From: BS750m-G4 sp964472195
Lineage (GTDB): Bacteria > Bacteroidota > Ignavibacteria > Tepidaquicellales > Tepidaquicellaceae
NCBI GenBank assembly: GCA_964472195.1
Contig: CAYYJH010000057.1
Coordinates: 1 to 18,541 of the forward strand
Reading direction: 5' to 3'
Length of the DNA: 18,541 nt
Below are positions 6,367-12,995 of the stretch, piece after piece; the stretch's first letter is position 1; every line of letters starts with the position of its first letter. A program made the translations under genes and the position numbers. The notes under the pieces were generated by a model. It saw only the letters and a program-made list of their open reading frames with translations, did no database searches and had not been told where the DNA came from.

Positions 6367-7035
6367 TTATTTTAAATTTTCTATTTTTCCGATATCTTTG
6401 AACGAACAATTTCCTGCATCAAATCCTAAAATTGTTTCTCCTTTTTTTTGGATCAATTCAAAGTAAATTTCAAGTATCCCTCTGAATTTTACTTCAAAAT
6501 TATTTTCAAATATTCTGTTTGAAATAATATGAATTCCGTTGAATGCATATAGATTATCAATCTTTGATGCTTTATTCTCCTTCCCAACTAATCTTTTTTG
6601 CTTATCGAATTCCAGGTGCCTGGATGTTTTTCTTTTTTGAATAGCGAGGGTTGCAAAAGGATTTTCTTTGTTATGAAATTTTAACATATCATCGAGGTTC
6701 ATGTTTGTAATTACATCCACGTTTATGACAATGAAATCTTCTTTATCTTTAAGGAATTCTTCTGCATTTAATATACCGCCGCCCGTTCCTAAAATTTCTT
6801 TTTCAATAATGAGATTTATTTTTATACCGAAATCATTTTTACTGAAATACTCCTGAAGCAATTTACCATGATGATGTGCATTGACGACAATTTCATTTAC
6901 ATCGGCTTTGATGAGTCTTTCTATCTGGTAGTTTATCATGGGTTTTGAGTGGTATTTTACGAGAGCTTTCGGAGTGCTCTCTGTGTATGTTTTAAGCCTC
7001 GTACCGAATCCAGCTGCAAGTATCATTGCATTCAT
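6367..7035 (-). CDS. Sugar-1-phosphate nucleotidyltransferase (MurU/GlmU-like)
   Basis: This 222-residue enzyme of the NTP-transferase family joins a sugar 1-phosphate to a nucleotide. It has the nucleotide-binding LAAGFGTRL (6-14), the TPKALVKY segment with Pro22-Lys23, GTGGGILNA (83-91), the metal-binding NVD (105-107) and the late FKDIG motif (212-216). Size and motif pattern suggest MurNAc-1-P uridylyltransferase (MurU-like) or a heptose/mannose-1-P guanylyltransferase of the same subfamily; I cannot choose. The protein stops soon after the DIG motif, shorter than relatives that carry DIGTPE plus a terminal helix, but the core is complete. The ATG at 7035 is used; an ATG at 7026 (MILAAG) is an alternative. 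No murein-recycling partner is nearby. Confidence 0.88.
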   Translation of the reverse strand: MNAMILAAGFGTRLKTYTESTPKALVKYHSKPMINYQIERLIKADVNEIVVNAHHHGKLLQEYFSKNDFGIKINLIIEKEILGTGGGILNAEEFLKDKEDFIVINVDVITNMNLDDMLKFHNKENPFATLAIQKRKTSRHLEFDKQKRLVGKENKASKIDNLYAFNGIHIISNRIFENNFEVKFRGILEIYFELIQKKGETILGFDAGNCSFKDIGKIENLK

Positions 7036-7150
7036 GGTTTTTAAATTAACAAATATTAAACAACTTTATAATTCATAACGAAACAAGTTTCTTATTTATT
7101 TTTTGTTATATATATTTACGTGAAATGAATTATTGAAATTATTAATTACT
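7036..7150. promoter_or_regulatory. Divergent intergenic region between nucleotidyltransferase gene and nadA
   Basis: Promoters for both directions must lie in these 115 bp. It is very AT-rich, with a TATATATATTTA stretch at 7108-7118 and a small GAAAC-aa-GTTTC palindrome (7080-7091). I could not place a Bacteroidota-type TTG-N19-TAnnTTTG promoter with confidence on either strand. Confidence 0.35.
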
Positions 7151-8137
7151 ATGTATACTACAGAAATTCTTAAAAAAAAATCAGGCATTGAAGTTTTAGA
7201 ATCGATTGATCCGACTCTTGATCTGGAATTTGAAATCTTACAACTTAAAAAGAAACTTAACGCCGTTATACTTGCACATTACTACCAGGAATCAGAAATT
7301 CAGGATATAGCAGATTTTGTAGGTGATAGTCTGCAATTAGCCCAGCAAGCCGAAGAGACTGATGCTGACGTTATAGTATTTGCGGGCGTTCATTTTATGG
7401 CTGAAACTGCTAAGATTCTAAATCCTGATAAGCTTGTGGTACTTCCCGATCTTGAAGCCGGGTGTTCTCTCGCTGAAGGATGCCCGCCTGATCTTTTAAA
7501 AAAATTCAAAGATAAATATCCGGATCATATTCTTATAAGTTATATAAATTGTTCTGCTGGTGTTAAAGCTTTATCAGATATTATTTGTACATCTTCTAAT
7601 GCAGAAAAGATAGTTGCTCAAATCCCTGAAGACAAGAAAATAATTTTTGCACCCGATAAAAATCTTGGAAAGTTTCTTATCAAAAAAACTGGAAGGGATA
7701 TGAAATTATGGCAGGGCTCTTGTATAGTTCATGAAACATTCAGCGAAAAGAAGATCACAAAACTTTCAATAGAACATCCGAATGCAAAAATTATTGCACA
7801 TCCTGAATGCGAAGAAGCAGTTTTAAATAAAGCGGATTTCATAGGCTCTACAAGTGCATTGATTAGATTTGTACAGGAAGATGAATCTAAGGTATTTATA
7901 ATAGCGACAGAGCCGGGTGTCATAAAACAAATGTCCGAGAAAGCACCCGGTAAAATTTTCATTCCCGCCCCGCCGGAATCTAACTGTTCATGCAATGAAT
8001 GTCCTTACATGAGATTGAATACAATGGAGAAGTTATATTTGTGTATGAAAAATAAAAAGCCGGAACTGGTGCTTGATAAGGAACTAATGAAGAAAGCACT
8101 CATACCTATTAAGAGAATGCTTGAGGTTAGTAAATAA
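7151..8137 (+). CDS. nadA: Quinolinate synthase (NadA)
   Basis: NadA is the [4Fe-4S] enzyme that condenses iminoaspartate with dihydroxyacetone phosphate to quinolinate in de novo NAD synthesis. The 328-residue protein shows ILAHYYQ (40-46), GDSLQLAQQA (58-67), VFAGVHFMAETAKIL (76-90), the three cluster ligands Cys105 (AGCSLAEGC), Cys191 (GSCIVHE) and Cys284 (CNECPYM), and IIAHPECEEAV (214-224). These match the spacing of the three conserved cysteines in known NadA proteins. An in-frame TTG at 7133 would add six residues (KLLIT type); ATG 7151 (MYTTEIL) is the more usual start. No nadB or nadC is in the window. The stop is 3 bp from the 3' end of the convergent rnpB. Confidence 0.97.
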   Translation: MYTTEILKKKSGIEVLESIDPTLDLEFEILQLKKKLNAVILAHYYQESEIQDIADFVGDSLQLAQQAEETDADVIVFAGVHFMAETAKILNPDKLVVLPDLEAGCSLAEGCPPDLLKKFKDKYPDHILISYINCSAGVKALSDIICTSSNAEKIVAQIPEDKKIIFAPDKNLGKFLIKKTGRDMKLWQGSCIVHETFSEKKITKLSIEHPNAKIIAHPECEEAVLNKADFIGSTSALIRFVQEDESKVFIIATEPGVIKQMSEKAPGKIFIPAPPESNCSCNECPYMRLNTMEKLYLCMKNKKPELVLDKELMKKALIPIKRMLEVSK

Positions 8138-8140
8138 TCT

Positions 8141-8520
8141 CCATCCCGTTAAATAAGCCGGATTCTGTCTTTCGATAACCGAAGTGACAATCATTTATCT
8201 TATCCTGATATTGCTATAAGGATTTTTGCGACCTACCCCGAGAGTATAATTAGCGAGCAGCGCTTACAGCTCTCTATACTTGGTCTTGCTCCGAATGAGG
8301 TTTGTCAATCTCAGAAATTACTTTCTGAATGGTAGGCTCTTACCCTGCCGTTTCACCTTTATCCCTAACGGGATAGTTTCCTTTTCTGTGACACTTTCTG
8401 TTGCCCAAATATGATTATGAACAACCCGGGATTTTCTCCCGGCATCCCTGCTCTCATGGAGTCCGGACTTTCCTCACATCCCTTTTATAAGGGACAGCGC
8501 GATTGTCTATAACGGAATGG
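8141..8520 (-). ncRNA. rnpB: RNase P RNA (bacterial type A)
   Basis: Read on the minus strand, this is the catalytic RNA of RNase P, which matures tRNA 5' ends. The conserved core is unmistakable: GAGGAAAGUCCGGACUCC, ACAGAAA, GUGAAACGGCAGGGUAAGAG, CGGAGCAAGACCAA, GGGUAGGUCGC, AUAAAUGAUUGUC and ACAGAAUCCGGCUUA. The ends are set by the closing P1 helix: CCAUUCCGUUA (8520-8510) pairs across its full 11 bp with UAACGGGAUGG (8151-8141), with one G-U pair. The length is about 380 nt. In the P15 loop, the GGU that normally pairs with the tRNA CCA end is not seen (the 5' side reads GAGAGCUGUAAGCG). rnhA is 52 bp upstream on the same strand, and nadA ends 3 bp from the 3' end in the opposite direction. 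Confidence 0.97.
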
Positions 8521-8524
8521 AAAT

Positions 8525-8555
8525 TATGTATAAAGAACTTTATTATGATAACAAA
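8525..8555 (-). promoter_or_regulatory. Candidate rnpB promoter
   Basis: On the minus strand, TTTG (8555-8552, at the end of a T-run) is followed by exactly 19 bases and then TATACATA (8532-8525). The element ends 4 bp before the 5' end of the RNA predicted from P1. The spacing matches the Bacteroidota sigma-ABfr pattern TTG-N19-TAnnTTTG, although the -7 hexamer is closer to a plain TATA form. It would give rnpB its own start site apart from the upstream rnhA group. Seen by eye only. Confidence 0.45.
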
Positions 8556-8572
8556 AAAATAACTGTTCTGGT

Positions 8573-9022
8573 TCAATCAGAAATTAAGAGACTTCTATCA
8601 ATGTTATTTACAGCTTTGTTAATTGCTTCATTTGCTAATTTATCTGCTAATTTATTCTTATCTCTTGTTATGTGATTTATTTTAAACTTTTTATTTAATT
8701 CATTTATTGAATTCCAAAAGTCCAACGAGAGTTTTATTAAATTTTTATTTTTGATTTTATATTTTCCGGTTATTTGTTTAACAATTAATTCGCTATCAGA
8801 GAAGAATTGAATTAGTGAAAAGTTCTGTTCTAATGATTTTAAAATATCGATGCTTTTTATAAGTGCTTTATATTCTGCACTGTTATTGCTCTCTTCCCCT
8901 AAAAATTCTTTGTATGTCATTAGTATTTTGTCAGAAGCATCTTTAATTACGATTCCGATTCCTGCTTTTCCCGGGTTTCCCCTTGAAGCACCGTCTGTAA
9001 AAACTTTAATTTCTTCTTCCAA
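8573..9022 (-). CDS. rnhA: Ribonuclease HI family protein
   Basis: This 149-residue RNase HI cleaves the RNA strand of RNA-DNA hybrids. All four catalytic acids are present: Asp10 in FTDGASRGNPG, Glu50 in NNSAEY, Asp76 in FSDSELIV and Asp127 in KNKLADKLAN. The compact form without the basic protrusion helix resembles the archaeal/YpdQ-like RNase HI subtype rather than E. coli RnhA. The start is TTG at 9022, giving MEEEIKVFTDG; there is no ATG further upstream in a sensible position. It lies 11 bp after the zinc-ribbon gene and just upstream of rnpB, in a conserved-looking minus-strand series. Confidence 0.93.
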   Translation of the reverse strand: MEEEIKVFTDGASRGNPGKAGIGIVIKDASDKILMTYKEFLGEESNNSAEYKALIKSIDILKSLEQNFSLIQFFSDSELIVKQITGKYKIKNKNLIKLSLDFWNSINELNKKFKINHITRDKNKLADKLANEAINKAVNNIDRSLLISD

Positions 9023-9033
9023 GAAATTGTTGG

Positions 9034-9885
9034 TTAACTTTTTATCAATGATTCGTCAATCAGAATTCTACCGCAAGACTGACAGGTAAAGATTTTTGCT
9101 GCAGTTCTTATCTCAATTTCTCTCTGTGGAGGAATAGAATTAAAACAACCGCTGCAGTTCCCATTCCGGACGATAGATGTTGCCTCACCCTTATAAGTAG
9201 TATTTAATTTTTCATAAAGATGTTTGTCATTAGCTTCAAGCATTTTAATTATTTCATTCCTTTTTTCTTTCAGCTCTAGTTCTTCCTGTTCATACTGTTT
9301 ATTCAATACATCTAACGATTTCCGATTTTCCTCCAGCTCCTTTTTTAACTCTTCATCATTTGCCTTTAACTCTTTTAATTCGGTTTCCAAAATTTCTTTT
9401 TGGTTTACTATTTCCTTTATCCGGGCTTCGTTCTTTTCAATAATTTCAAAACAGGAATCTATTGCTTTCATGATGTCATCATATTCTTTATTAGACCTGA
9501 CATTGTATTTTTGCTCATCAAATTTATCCATCCTTTCCTCGGTAATCTTACATTCTTCGAATAATTCTTCTTCTTCTACAGTTAATTCCTTTTCCTTTAT
9601 CTGGTTTAGAGAAATTTTATATTCGATATCTTTAACTTCGTCTTCCAATTTTTTAATTTTCTCCGGAAGATCACCCTTTGTTTCTTCAATTTCTTCCAAC
9701 TCACTGTCGATTTTCGTTAACCTATAAAGTGAAATTAAATTTTGTGTAATATTTGGTGCTTTTTCTTCAGAACTTTCTGCGAAAAATTCTAAAACCCGGG
9801 ATTCATTCTCGGATTCACTTTCGCTAAGGGATTCAGAATTTGAATCATCATTCTGAGGTTCTTCTTCTTTATAAGATTCATCCAT
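9034..9885 (-). CDS. Coiled-coil protein with C-terminal C4 zinc ribbon (DUF164/CdsZ-like)
   Basis: This 283-residue protein has three parts. Residues 1-45 are an acidic, Ser/Glu-rich and probably disordered extension. Residues about 50-240 form a long Glu/Lys-rich coiled coil, including the family-typical YNVRSNKEYDDIMKAID (127-143). Residues about 242-275 form a zinc ribbon with CxxC pairs Cys244/Cys247 and Cys268/Cys271. It matches the widespread zinc-ribbon/DUF164 family (chlamydial CT398/CdsZ is a member), whose general function is unsettled. The gene starts 3 bp after the Nif3-like stop and is followed 11 bp later by rnhA, so the three are almost certainly co-transcribed; Nif3-zinc ribbon pairs recur in many bacteria. 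The acidic N-terminal extension is longer than I expect for the family. Confidence 0.9.
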   Translation of the reverse strand: MDESYKEEEPQNDDSNSESLSESESENESRVLEFFAESSEEKAPNITQNLISLYRLTKIDSELEEIEETKGDLPEKIKKLEDEVKDIEYKISLNQIKEKELTVEEEELFEECKITEERMDKFDEQKYNVRSNKEYDDIMKAIDSCFEIIEKNEARIKEIVNQKEILETELKELKANDEELKKELEENRKSLDVLNKQYEQEELELKEKRNEIIKMLEANDKHLYEKLNTTYKGEATSIVRNGNCSGCFNSIPPQREIEIRTAAKIFTCQSCGRILIDESLIKS

Positions 9886-9888
9886 TGT

Positions 9889-10539
9889 TTATATTTTTTT
9901 AAAATTAAAAATTCTGTTGTGATTTGATAATATAACTTCGCAATTGTTTATCATAGCCTTCTCAATTACTTTATTTGTAATTTGCATATTTGTTATAGCT
10001 ATTGTTTTGAAATTAAAATTTATATCAGCAATTTTAAAATCAACATCTTTTTTTATTCTTTCGACAATAGTGTTTATGCTCATTTTTCTTTTTAAATATA
10101 TAATAAAACCCGCTTGGGTTTTTGCACGTTTTGTAAAATCGTAAATCTCGTATGCAACTTCTTCATAAGGGTGGCTGTTTAGCATTGCATCGATAACTTT
10201 ATCTAAGTCATAATCAGTGCACTCCATTTCAAGCCTTACTTCTTCTTCAAACGATAGTTGATTTTTTTGACCTGAATATGGATTTGATTTTCGATTTGGT
10301 CTGAAAGTTCCCAATCCCTTTATTCTGAATGAACACAGGTCATAATTCCCGATAATTCCAGCACCTGCATGCCCCATATCAAATGTAAGTTTGTCAACAT
10401 GTTTTAATGGAACGTATACAACGACCTTTTTCTTTTTAATATATTGGTAAAAAAAACTTTCTATAGACTTTATTTCATCATTCCTAAATATATTTCTTAA
10501 TTTATTTAAATATGTCAAGGGGTATTTAATTGTAGTCAT
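9889..10539 (-). CDS. Shortened Nif3-like protein: insertion domain without the full metal-site core
   Basis: Residues about 38-150 of this 216-residue protein match the PII/CutA-like domain inserted in the middle of YqfO-type Nif3 proteins: VVVYVPLKHVDKL, GAGIIGNYDLCSFR (60-73), GLGTFRP, NPYSG and SHPYEEVAYEIYDF (122-135). Residues about 155-216 resemble only the first part of the Nif3 C-terminal half and stop at the point (ILSNHN) where Nif3 normally reads TGDxKYHDA. The N-terminal 37 residues do not resemble the Nif3 start with its metal-binding histidines. Upstream there is only 160 bp before metF, with a terminator, so the missing part is not nearby in another frame. The ATG at 10539 is chosen: a GTG at 10572 lies inside the terminator hairpin. 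It may be a reduced but functional domain or a decaying gene. It sits next to the zinc-ribbon gene, the usual Nif3 neighbour. Confidence 0.75.
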   Translation of the reverse strand: MTTIKYPLTYLNKLRNIFRNDEIKSIESFFYQYIKKKKVVVYVPLKHVDKLTFDMGHAGAGIIGNYDLCSFRIKGLGTFRPNRKSNPYSGQKNQLSFEEEVRLEMECTDYDLDKVIDAMLNSHPYEEVAYEIYDFTKRAKTQAGFIIYLKRKMSINTIVERIKKDVDFKIADINFNFKTIAITNMQITNKVIEKAMINNCEVILSNHNRIFNFKKI

Positions 10540-10543
10540 AAGC

Positions 10544-10580
10544 AAAAAAAAGTGTATCTTTGAGAGATACACTTTTTTTT
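10544..10580 (-). terminator. Intrinsic terminator, probably of metF
   Basis: The arms AGTGTATCT (10551-10559) and AGATACACT (10565-10573) enclose a five-base loop. An A-run on the left (10544-10551) and a T-run on the right (10573-10580) extend the pairing to about 16-17 bp. It is followed by U-rich sequence on either strand, so it could work in both directions. metF ends 121 bp upstream on the minus strand and no plus-strand gene approaches, so it most likely ends the TolB-like/metF transcript before the Nif3-like gene begins. Confidence 0.8.
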
Positions 10581-10700
10581 GTGATTTAAAGCGTTATTGT
10601 TATCAGTAATTTTACAAGTATTGTAAAATCTGATTTCTTTAAATAGAATTTCATTATAGAAAAAATAAACACTGAATTAAGTAAAATCAAGAGAAATATA

Positions 10701-11651
10701 TCAAATGCCTAATTTATTTAGTAATTGTTGTATTGGTTTTACATTGTGCAAAATATAAAAATGAACAGATGGAACACCGTAATTAAAAAGGTCTTCGCAT
10801 TGTTTCAGTGCCCAGTTAATCCCTATTTCTTCTGCATTTTCAGGTTCTGTTTCCATGATTTCACCAGCAAGTTCTTCTGGTATAACTGTGAAAAAATCTT
10901 TTGGAATGCTTGTTAAATGTTTTCTTGAAGTAATTATTTTCAATCCAGGAATAATAGGTACGTTTATTCCTGCTTGTTTACAAAGTTTAACATATTCGAA
11001 ATAGTATTTGTTGTCAAAGAACATCTGAGTCACAATATAATGGGCTCCGGCATCAATCTTTTCTTTCGTATAATGGAGGTCAAGTTTTATGTTAGGGGAT
11101 TCAAAATGTTTTTCCGGATATCCTCCAACACCTATGCAAAAATCAGTTGGGGTTGCATCCAGTAATTCTTCTTCAAGATATTTTCCACTGTTCATATCAG
11201 CAATTTGGTGTACGAGATCGACTGCGTATTCATTAGATGTTTTACCCTTTGGAATTGGTTTTTTAAATCCTTTATCATCTCCTCTTATTGCTAATACATT
11301 TTCAATTCCGAGGTAATTTAATTCAATCAATGCATCTTCAGTTTCCTCTTTTGTAAAACCATGACACAATAAATGTGGTACTGTGTTAATGTTATATTTA
11401 TTTTTGATAGCTACGCTGATTCCAATAGTCCCGGGTCTCTTTCGTTTTACTTTCTTCCTGATTCCTTCCTGAGTTTCTTCGTATTGTACTTCAGCCGAGT
11501 GGGATGTTACATCTATAAACGGTGGATTGTATTTGATTAGTGCATCAATAATACTGTAAAGTTGATTAATATCCCCCCCTCTTAATGGGGGTAATATCTC
11601 AAAACTAATCAATGGATTTTTAGAGCTTTCTAAATGTTCTATAACTTTCAT
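10701..11651 (-). CDS. metF: Methylenetetrahydrofolate reductase
   Basis: This FAD enzyme reduces 5,10-methylene-THF to 5-methyl-THF, the methyl donor for methionine synthesis. The 316-residue protein follows the TIM-barrel family: SFEILPP (16-22, catalytic Glu18), FIDVTSHSA (45-53), VPHLLCHG (91-98), LAIRGDD (120-126), IGVGGYPE (173-180), VTQMFFDN (207-214), IPGLKI (234-239) and HFYILHN (297-303). The sequence PHLLCHG with HFYILHN matches the bacterial MetF variants common in Chlorobi and Bacteroidota. The ATG start lies 25 bp after the stop of the TolB-like gene, so the two may be co-transcribed, ending at the terminator at 10544-10580. No SAM riboswitch is seen in the leader. Confidence 0.96.
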   Translation of the reverse strand: MKVIEHLESSKNPLISFEILPPLRGGDINQLYSIIDALIKYNPPFIDVTSHSAEVQYEETQEGIRKKVKRKRPGTIGISVAIKNKYNINTVPHLLCHGFTKEETEDALIELNYLGIENVLAIRGDDKGFKKPIPKGKTSNEYAVDLVHQIADMNSGKYLEEELLDATPTDFCIGVGGYPEKHFESPNIKLDLHYTKEKIDAGAHYIVTQMFFDNKYYFEYVKLCKQAGINVPIIPGLKIITSRKHLTSIPKDFFTVIPEELAGEIMETEPENAEEIGINWALKQCEDLFNYGVPSVHFYILHNVKPIQQLLNKLGI

Positions 11652-11676
11652 ACTCTGTTAAAATTATCCTTGGGAA

Positions 11677-12675
11677 TTAATTTTTTACTACTACTTTAAC
11701 GAAGTCTGGAGTCATGTTTATTCCATCATCTGCAAGGACTACGCATTTCCCTGTCTCGATATTTACAATACCCACTACTGATTTACTACCGCTTTCTGCA
11801 TCATATAAAATTCTTTCATTGTCTAACCATTTAAACCTGCCAACATTACCTCCAATTATATTAATCTCCTCTTTATTAGAACCATCTAAATCCATAATAT
11901 ATAATTTTGTATTTTCGTTATTAATTGTTATAAAACCTATCCTGTCATCTTTTGGTGAGAATTCCGGTTGATTAGAGCTGGGTATATCTTTTGTTAAAGC
12001 TGTTTCTTTCCCTCCTTTAAAAATATAAATTGTTCCTTTCAATTGATCATTGAAACTTGCATAAACAAACATTTTCGAGTCTGATGAGATATCAGGCTCT
12101 ATGTTAGCATTACTATTAAAGCTCACTATTTCTATGTTGTTGTCTGTTGTATCTTCAAGATCCATTACAAAAATTGATTTTGCACCTTCATATATTGCGG
12201 AGAAAACAAGTTCAGTACCGTCATCGGATAGAACCTGTTGATTAGAATATCCAATATCAGAGACAAGGTAAGCTTCAGGGTCAGTCGGAAGCATTACATA
12301 AATTGAAAAGAAACCTTCATGATCGTTGTTAAACATTATTTCATCATCTATTCCGGTGAACGAAGGATGAGAACCGCCAAAAACAAAATACGGTTCTTCG
12401 GGGTTGTCTGAGTTTGCATCTTTTATGAAAAAAATCCTGTAATCATCTGTCTGGAAAACAATGTTCTTTCCGTCGGGTGACCATCGAGGGTATAAACAAT
12501 TAGTAGGTAAATTTGTTATCTGTTTTTTGTTACTACCATCTTCATCCATTACAAATATTTGTGTAAGACCACTGGAAGAATTATTGGAAGCGTATGTGAT
12601 TTTTATAACATCATCCGAATAAGATAGTTTAAAAAATAGAATTATTATTAAAATACTAAAGGTCAGCTTTTTCAT
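11677..12675 (-). CDS. Exported TolB-like beta-propeller protein (PD40 repeats)
   Basis: The 332-residue product begins with a Sec-type signal sequence (MKKLTFSILIIILFF, then a small polar stretch to about 21) and continues as a beta-propeller. At least five WD40-like/PD40 blades are visible, each with a pattern such as IFVMDEDGSNKKQIT followed by PRWSPDGKNIVFQT: about residues 34-73, 100-160, 165-200, 215-250 and 255-290. This is the repeat of TolB and many Bacteroidota periplasmic proteins. No TolB N-terminal domain, lipobox or Pal gene is present, so calling it TolB itself would be unsafe. TTG at 12705 would add ten residues before the signal sequence; ATG 12675 is preferred. It precedes metF by 25 bp. 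Confidence 0.85.
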   Translation of the reverse strand: MKKLTFSILIIILFFKLSYSDDVIKITYASNNSSSGLTQIFVMDEDGSNKKQITNLPTNCLYPRWSPDGKNIVFQTDDYRIFFIKDANSDNPEEPYFVFGGSHPSFTGIDDEIMFNNDHEGFFSIYVMLPTDPEAYLVSDIGYSNQQVLSDDGTELVFSAIYEGAKSIFVMDLEDTTDNNIEIVSFNSNANIEPDISSDSKMFVYASFNDQLKGTIYIFKGGKETALTKDIPSSNQPEFSPKDDRIGFITINNENTKLYIMDLDGSNKEEINIIGGNVGRFKWLDNERILYDAESGSKSVVGIVNIETGKCVVLADDGINMTPDFVKVVVKN

Positions 12676-12995
12676 TTTTTGTTTAGATTTATTAAAATTG
12701 CACAATTATAAATAAGATAATTTTCTAATTAAAGTGAATTTGTGTTCCGAATTAGTTGAAAATACACTGTGGGAGAGTTTTAGTATAAATTTGGTTTTGG
12801 AGAACAAAATAAGATAACAGAGTTAATAAGAAATGTGAAAAAATGTTTTAGTAAGTAAAAGTAAAAAAATTAGGTTTCGAAGAATTAATTATTTTTGCAT
12901 TTCTGTTTTAAAAAATTAATACCTTGTTTATGAAATATTCTGATGTTTTAATTTGAAGTTTTAATTTTTAATTTCCATAAAATTCCAATTCAAAT
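12676..12995. promoter_or_regulatory. Divergent intergenic region before the T9SS gene pair
   Basis: This 320-bp region separates the minus-strand propeller gene from the plus-strand T9SS cargo genes and must hold promoters for both. TATTTTTG at 12890-12897 matches the Bacteroidota -7 consensus TAnnTTTG for the plus strand, but no TTG lies at the expected 19-base spacing upstream, so the match is weak. A second near match is TAATTTG at 12949-12955. The remainder is AT-rich with no hairpin, RNA gene or short coding region that I can support. Confidence 0.3.

Noticed and set aside
7080..7091. GAAAC-aa-GTTTC palindrome upstream of nadA as a NAD-repressor operator
   Set aside because: Five-base arms are common by chance, and no regulator of NAD synthesis is nearby; it is too weak to call.
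9224..9727. A 167-residue Ser/Phe-rich plus-strand open frame
   Set aside because: It is antisense to the Glu/Lys-rich coiled-coil region of the zinc-ribbon gene; its low-complexity composition is a shadow of that gene.
10540..10572. An upstream GTG start for the Nif3-like protein at 10572, adding 11 residues
   Set aside because: Those codons lie inside the metF terminator hairpin and the added residues (YLSKIHFFLL) are unlike any Nif3; ATG 10539 is simpler.
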